A stretch of 64,000 nucleotides of DNA, taken from Catenaria anguillulae PL171 (taxonomy: Eukaryota > Blastocladiomycota > Blastocladiomycetes > Blastocladiales > Catenariaceae). The stretch lies in contig MCFL01000003.1 of the NCBI GenBank assembly GCA_002102555.1, forward strand, positions 248,001-312,000, read 5' to 3'. Numbering within the stretch: the stretch's first letter is position 1; each line of letters opens with the position of its first letter. Shown here in pieces: positions 58,265-64,000 of this stretch. Under the pieces are notes generated by a model. It did not search any database and was not told the DNA's origin. It was given only the letters and a program-made list of their open reading frames with translations. The position numbers and the translations under genes were made by a program.

Positions 58265-58674
58265 TGTGACAGGAGATTGCTCGGACAGAGCGACAACTTT
58301 AAAGCAGTTCATAGTATGTACATAAACACGTCTGCTGATTGCAAAATGATGGTTCTCTCGTCTCTTTGGATCGGATCGGATCGAATGAACGGTGAGACTG
58401 ATCTGCGGCCCACTGGACGTTGCAATTGGTGGATTTCTCCGAGAAGAGCAACAAGAGCAAAAGCGCATCCCATCATCCGCCAGATTCCGATTCTTTCGAA
58501 AATATTGCACAATTCAGACCACGCTTACATCTCAAAGCGTCTAGAAGAGTCTCTATCGATCCAGGAGCGGTACTTGCCTTGCAGCTGATCTGTCGTTGTG
58601 CACGCCCGCTTCTCTCGTTAGCTCCAAGTTTGCGCCATCCCATCGCGCTGACCTACAAACCTCATCGATTCACA
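58265..58674. promoter_or_regulatory. Divergent region between the Nudix gene and the Vac7-like gene
   Basis: No gene is seen in 410 bases. Three tandem GGATC units lie at about 58368-58384. Confidence 0.4.
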
Positions 58675-61600
58675 ATGGCAAGCAAAGGATCGTGCCTAGC
58701 TCCGTCGCCCCCACTATCAATAGTCGCCGACCATTCCAGTTCCGCCGAGTTTGATAACAGAGCTTTACCGCCGCGTACCCCCGGTCAAGCTCCAACGCCT
58801 CCATCAACGCCTGCGAGACCAAAGCTCAACGCAGATCACCCCGACCAGCAGCGCACACAATGCTGCGAAGCTACTTCACCGACTCGTACGTCCCGGTCAT
58901 TGAGGCAACCATGCCACGAGCGATTCCCCATCATTCGCGAGCCAGACGCGTTGGCCGGCAAACGTTACGCTGGCCAAGGTTTTCAATCCAATCATTGCAC
59001 CGATTCGTCCCGGCGACAGTCCCCCGTGACTTTGAATGGAATGCCAACCGATGTCGACACGGCCATGCGACATTCGTCGGCGGATGACGCTCTTCTGCAA
59101 CAGCAAACGACCGAAACACGTGCATGTGTGCACGCGGACAAGGGCCGTTCACCAGCGGCTCGAGGTGTTTCAAGTCAAGACCACACGTCCGATCATCGCC
59201 GCCACACTTGCGCTTCGCCAATTTGCCCAACCCCGGCCGTTCATCCCGGCAGGCAGGACCAGCAGCTTGTGGCATCTAAGTCTGTAACAGACGGTGATAC
59301 TGCCCGGCCCGCCACGCTCGAGACCAACGTTAAGTCCAATCTACCATCGTCACCTCCGTCCCTTGCCATGGGACGCGACACAAGTGCGGACGCGACAATG
59401 AACTTGACAGATTTGGTTGCCGAAACAGGTGATCCATCACCAATTCCGTCTGCGCCAAAGTCATGTGCTGCCCATGATAGCGGTATCGCCAAAGGGTCCG
59501 CCTGCACCTGCGGAACTACCCGCGGGCAGTCCGCCCAGTCGCCGCTACCGCCGACGTCCTCCTCGTTCCCATCGAATCTCTCTGCTGCCCTTCGTGCCTC
59601 CATTCGTACTGTGCGTCGATCCACATCCCACTCGTCTCTCTCTGGCACGCAAAGCAAGAGCCAGCACCATGGTTCCTACGACGCAATGAACAAAAGTAGT
59701 GCCCAATCGCCTCGCTCGCATCGGTCCACAGCGGGAATCCCAATTGCGTTGCGTCGCTCAACTTCGGCTACAAGCCTTTTTGCTTCCTCCATCAAGTCTA
59801 TGGTTGATGCGGTTGTTAATACAACCATGTCTGCCGTTCCATCTGTTGTCGAGGCCGGATCGCTGCCACAAGCAGGTCGCCCGCTTGAGCGGTACAAGTC
59901 CTTGCCAACGCGAGTTCCCCATCGTTCGTCGACGACCTCCACGACAATGTCACGGTCACTTTTCGCAAAGTACTCGTTGGCACCCGAGCAATCCAAGCGC
60001 GATAGCGGCATTGCTTCAATACAGTTTGCACCCTTGACGCCCAGTTCGCTCTTTGTCGCGTCGGGACTGCAGCCCGTGGCCAAAGGTAACGTGCCATTTC
60101 ATTCGGAGACCACGGTGTGCTCGTGACTTGCCATGCTGATTTTGTCCATGTCCAACTCCAGATTGGGTAGCCGACTCGCCCTCTGCCACCGCCTCTATTG
60201 CAACCCTCTGCAACCCGTCATTCCATCTTGGGCCGTCGTCACCTGACTTGATCTCATCGCCAACGCAATGGCCATCTTCAGAAACCGCATGCGACGGCGA
60301 GCCCGTTCGATACCTCGAGCCATGCGACTTTCCCAAGGTATCCCCCGTTGACGTGCAAGATTGTGAAGGATCAGGCATTCCACCGTCGTCTTCATTGCCT
60401 TGGACACCCGTGGATTCCTTGCCAACCACACCACAATCGTCGCCACCACCGCCCAATCCTGGATTGCACGCATGGACGCGCCCGCAAGCAAGGGTGCGGA
60501 AAACACCAAGGCGGCGGCGCGAGCTGCACCATGCTCAGCAGCCTCAAGCCAATCAGCATGTGCCCCCAACGCTACGGCATCAGGTTTCGGCGCGTGCCTT
60601 GTCGGAACAGCTCGTCGAGCATTTGGAACAGCAGCAGCAGCGTCCGCAAGCGGATGCCGCTGCGCAAGCTGGTGGTGCCTATACTCCAAAACACAATGCA
60701 CCGTCGCGCCGGCCAAACCGGTCCATTCCCAATTCTTTTACTTCCTGGCCGTCTGTGCTTTCCACCACGACCGATGACGACGACTTGAATGATGATCCAA
60801 CTGTCACCGCTGTCCTGCGCCGAACCAACGCATACCCAGGCGCTCCGCCGCCCCACTTTCGACGCTCTGGATCAAGTACCACCCGGCGCTGGCCGTTTGA
60901 AGGTTCTCTGATCACCGGTGGGAGCAGTGGCAAGGTCGTCCATTCTCCTTCGCAAGCCACCTCATTCAACGATACCAGCTTTGACCCATCACCACGCGCG
61001 CCTCTACTCGGCGGCGGCTCGTTGCACTCGACGCCGCCCCTGCACGTATCGTACGGCGCACTGGAACGCGGAGACCGAATGTCGCTTCTTTCCTCGCCAT
61101 CACGGGCTCGTTCGGGTGGCATTTTCGGATCTGGGACATGCGCAACGGCAGCAGCGGCGGTACCTGGCACCCCGGGAAGCCTGTACGCGGACTCGTATCG
61201 CGCAGCTGGCATTGGAGGCGGCGGCGCCATTCCGAGCCGGTCGTCGCCGATTGCTCAGCTCATTCTCCTGACGCTGGGGCTGGTTGCGTTTGCGCTTGTG
61301 GTTGTCACATGCGTGTTTGTCGGCTACATGTCCACACACCCGTTAGCCGATGTGTCGCTTTCGATTTCATCTACCAGCCTCGTGCACGGCGCCCCACCAC
61401 TCACCTCTTCACCGGCAACCCTCAACGCAACAACAGATGCAGACCAGCAACGCCACGTGCGCATCACCATGGACCTAACGCTCTCAGGAACCAACCGCAA
61501 CACGGTCGCGGATATCGTCTTGATTGAAGAAAACCCGCTCGTCGCAACCCTGGTCGAGCTGGACGCCGAGCTTATGGAGAGCGCAACCGATGTGCTATGC

Positions 61601-62038
61601 TCTGAATCCAATTCGGACCCGCTGCTCGCTGACGTGTGCGGCTATGCCGCCCTAGGGGATGTGTTGGCCCATAGACACCGCACGCATTTCCGGTTCCCGC
61701 CCGGCCAGGATGCCATGTGGACGTTTCCAGGCGTGTTGCACGTGGAGGATCCAATGGAGACGTGGAAGGGCGAGCCGGCGGCAAGAGCCGTTTGGGAGCG
61801 GTTCACGCACAGGTATCCGCCTGGGGATGGTGGCACTCTTGGAATGGCCGGGCGGGCAAGTGGATTGCCGAATGGCAAGCGTCCTTTGAGTCGGCTGGGA
61901 ATGCAAAGGTTGGGTGACCCGACGTCGAAAGCCGCGGTCATTTATGCGCTCAAAGTTCAGGGGCAGTACGAGTACACCGTGACTCTGGCGGTTGGACGGA
62001 TCATGCCTGTTTGTAGCGTTTACGTTTTTCCCGCATAG
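58675..62038 (+). CDS. Vac7-like single-pass membrane protein (two exons)
   Basis: Two long open stretches join through a GT/AG intron at 60086-60161 (76 bases; AAAG, then GTAACG...CTCCAG, then ATTGGG) into one frame of 1095 residues; the second stretch has no ATG near its head, which supports the join. About 800 N-terminal residues are Ser/Thr/Pro-rich and disordered. One membrane helix (IAQLILLTLGLVAFALVVV) follows, then a lumenal domain: STHPLADVSLSISSTSLV, VRITMDLTLSGTNRNTVAD, LGDVLAHRHRTHFRFPPG and, at the end, GQYEYTVTLAVGRIMPVCSV. This layout and the LEA-like strands recall Vac7, the vacuolar activator of the Fab1 lipid kinase that makes PI(3,5)P2, and the related Tag1. The assignment is inference from layout and remembered motifs. 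The start at 58675 is the first ATG with an open frame. Confidence 0.65.
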
Positions 62039-62371
62039 GATTTAGCAGTGTGATTCGGGTGTACGGTTGGTAGTTGGTGTTGCATTTTTGGCGAGAGTTT
62101 TGTGTGAATACCTGTTTATGCCCACCCTCCACTATCTCCCCACTCCAAATTCCCTTACAGTTTATCAACACGCAATACCAAACCAAGTCATAATTGAGCC
62201 GTGTATGAACCAAAAACGGGTCAACTGCGCAACTACGTAACAATGGTACGTCAGGAGATGTGTGGAGTAGGGTGGTGGTAGGCAAACGGGCAAGCGGGAA
62301 AAAAAAAATGCAGGAGAAAAAAATGTGTACAAGCAACCGAAATGAGGAAACCAAAAGGACGAAAAGTGAGC
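62039..62371. other. Convergent region between the Vac7-like gene and the second ABCD gene
   Basis: No gene is seen in 333 bases. A-rich runs near 62302-62322 fit 3' flanks. Confidence 0.4.
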
Positions 62372-64000
62372 CTACTTTTGCGCGAGCCCAAGCTCAATAT
62401 TGACCTCCTCCAACCTCCGCTTGTGCTTGGGCAGGTCACGAATCCGCTCCTCAATGGCATGAATCTCCTTCTCAAGCGACATCTCTTCCTCAACCGTCCC
62501 AATCTGGGTCACCTCATACTCGCCGTCGTCGTGAATCTTGAGAATCAAATTGTGGTACTTTGCGAGTGCCGGACTGTGCGAAATGGTGATGATGGTGATG
62601 CCCATGTCCTTTGCCCGCGAGTACATGAGCCCAGAGACATCTGCCGACACGGCCGACACGCACTCGTCGAGGACAGCCCACCGCGGTGCATGGTACAGAA
62701 CGCGCGCAAAGTTCAACCGCTGCTTTTCACCACCCGAGCACACGTCCTTCCACTCCTTGACCGTGTCCCATCCGCCCTCGCGCGACGGCAGATACGCCAA
62801 ATGAACCATCTCGAGCACGTGCATCAGGTCCTCATCCGTCTTGCCGGCGGCGCGCATTTGCGCAACCGAGTGTGGGTAAATCACTTGGTCGCGCAACGAG
62901 CCGAGAACAAGGTATGGCCGCTGCGGCACGAAAAACATGTTTTCCAACGAGGGCCGGTGCACGTGGCCCTCAAACAGCGGCCAGAGGCCGCGCATGATGC
63001 GTGCAATCGACGTCTTGCCCTGGCCGTTGCCGCCTTGGATCATGAGGTGGTCGCCCTCGCGCAACTTGAGGTTGAGGTTGGACACGAGCACTTGGCCCGA
63101 CCCGCCGTTGGCATTCGGCACGACCACGTCGACGCCCTCGAGGATCAGCTGACTCGCGTCAGAGATCTCGGTGATTTGACCGCGAATGTTGCCGAGAGAG
63201 TGCTTGGCTGCCACGTCGCCGAGGAACTGGCCATCGTGCACAGCGTGCAGCGTGTTGAGCAGCGAGTAGACGCGCGACGTGAATCCGGCGAGTTCGGCCA
63301 TTTCCTTGTACGATTGCATGATGCGGCCGCCTGCATCGGCGAGTGATAGCAGCAAGCGCTTGTTGGTGATGAAGGCTTGCGTGTGGTTCTTGGCGGCCTT
63401 TGGGGTCGGGTCCACGGGTGTTGGGTCGGGCATGTTGCTGCTACCTTGCATGAGGGTCGCGTCTGACGAGGACGCTCCAGAAGTGGAGGTTGAGGTAGCA
63501 GCAGCAGCAGCTTCTTGAGCGCGGGCCTTGGACCCAGAGTATTGTGGGAGAAAGACGGGAACAGCGCAGACACCCAAGCCGACGGCCGACCACACATACT
63601 TGATGAGAAAGTCTAAAACACGAGCAAGTGAGGACGGGAAACAAGACGGCATGGGTTGCAAGGGGCATTTGACGCACCTTCAAACATATTGTAGCCGATT
63701 CGAGTCTTGTAAATGGAATTGATGTGCTTGACGAGGCGCTTGTACGATTCTTCGAGAATGCCCTTTTCGCGTGATTCGCCATTGTAAAAGCACACCTCTT
63801 CTCCGTTCATGGTCTTACATTGAACACCCAAGAGTGAGGACCATAGAATCGGCAGTGGTGACGCGAGACAACCGGGAAAAAAAAAAGACGCACCAGTCGT
63901 GTGTGTGCCGTGCGGAAGTTGCCCTCCAGCTTGGCCTCTTGTGCAGCCAACTTACCAAACGCTGGTGTCGCCGCACGCAGCAACCGGGCCGTGACCATGT
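62372..64000 (-). CDS. Peroxisomal ABC half-transporter, ABCD family (second, 5' end missing)
   Basis: This is the C-terminal two thirds of a second ABCD half-transporter; the 5' part lies beyond the right edge. Introns at 63814-63893 and 63613-63677 join three exons. TPAFGKLAAQEAKLEGNFR and the EAA-like EEVCFYNGESREKGILEE belong to the membrane domain, FLIKYVWSAVGLGVCAVPVF to its last helix. The ATPase domain has GGNGQGKTSIARIMRGLWPL (Walker A), [18 protein letters not shown], the signature DVCSGGEKQRLNFARVLYH, Walker B WAVLDECVSAVS and ITISHSPALAKYHN. It is clearly a different subunit from the copy at 51.9-54.5 kb. Ser/Thr-rich sequence between the two domains is longer than usual. The pair could form a heterodimer like Pxa1/Pxa2. 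Confidence 0.93.

Noticed and set aside
60248-62038. A separate gene starting at a non-ATG codon
   Set aside because: The frame is open further upstream to a good acceptor that joins it in frame to the preceding exon.
1-64000. Mobile elements, tRNA, rRNA, CRISPR arrays
   Set aside because: No transposase, reverse transcriptase, long terminal or inverted repeat, cloverleaf or spaced repeat array was recognised on reading.

Overview
The window looks like nuclear DNA of a zoosporic (flagellated) fungus, most likely of the Blastocladiomycota or a neighbouring chytrid group. The reasons are: compact genes with short introns (47-119 bp, mostly 65-90), fungal-type housekeeping genes, a SAS-6 centriole gene (kept only where there are basal bodies) and a carotenoid oxygenase of the retinal-forming family. 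No rRNA, tRNA, CRISPR array or transposable element was recognised. The taxon is inferred from gene content and was not tested by any search.

Layout. 1-11.5 kb: the 5' end of an unknown His/Ser-rich coiled-coil gene (-), ubiquitin chain-elongation factor UFD2 (+), copy 1 of a charged HE-x-x-P repeat protein (+), a delta-12 fatty acid desaturase (-), parvulin PIN4 (+) and inorganic pyrophosphatase (-). 11.7-20.6 kb: SAS-6 (-), an unidentified probably decayed locus (+), a choline-transporter-like protein (+) and a metaxin (-). 20.9-32.2 kb: a RhoGAP protein (+), methylthioribose-1-phosphate isomerase MRI1 (-), a carotenoid oxygenase (-) with a disordered neighbour that may belong to it, and a WD40 protein (+). 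32.3-48.2 kb: NMD3 (-), a BTB protein (-), splicing factor SYF2 (+), XPG/RAD2 nuclease (+), MCM7 (-) and the 60S GTPase NOG2 (+). 48.4-64 kb: copies 2 and 3 (broken) of the HE-x-x-P family, a peroxisomal ABCD transporter (-), a MAT2B-like reductase (+), a Nudix hydrolase (-), a Vac7-like vacuolar membrane protein (+) and a second, partial ABCD transporter (-).

Genes are interleaved on both strands without operons; many start regions are shared head to head. Functional links are loose: NMD3 and NOG2 both act in 60S subunit maturation and both have TTACGT elements in their promoters; the two ABCD half-transporters could be the partners of one peroxisomal fatty-acyl importer; MAT2B-like and MRI1 both touch methionine/SAM metabolism.

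Many conserved genes (UFD2, the transporter, metaxin, RhoGAP, pyrophosphatase, carotenoid oxygenase, BTB, MCM7) change reading frame without a splice site, often in short runs of one base, while others (NMD3, NOG2, SAS-6, RAD2, MRI1, MAT2B, both ABCD genes) read cleanly. I take most of these as base-calling errors in the assembly, but true decay of some copies is not excluded. Exon ends were placed by hand from GT/AG sites, frame and family conservation.
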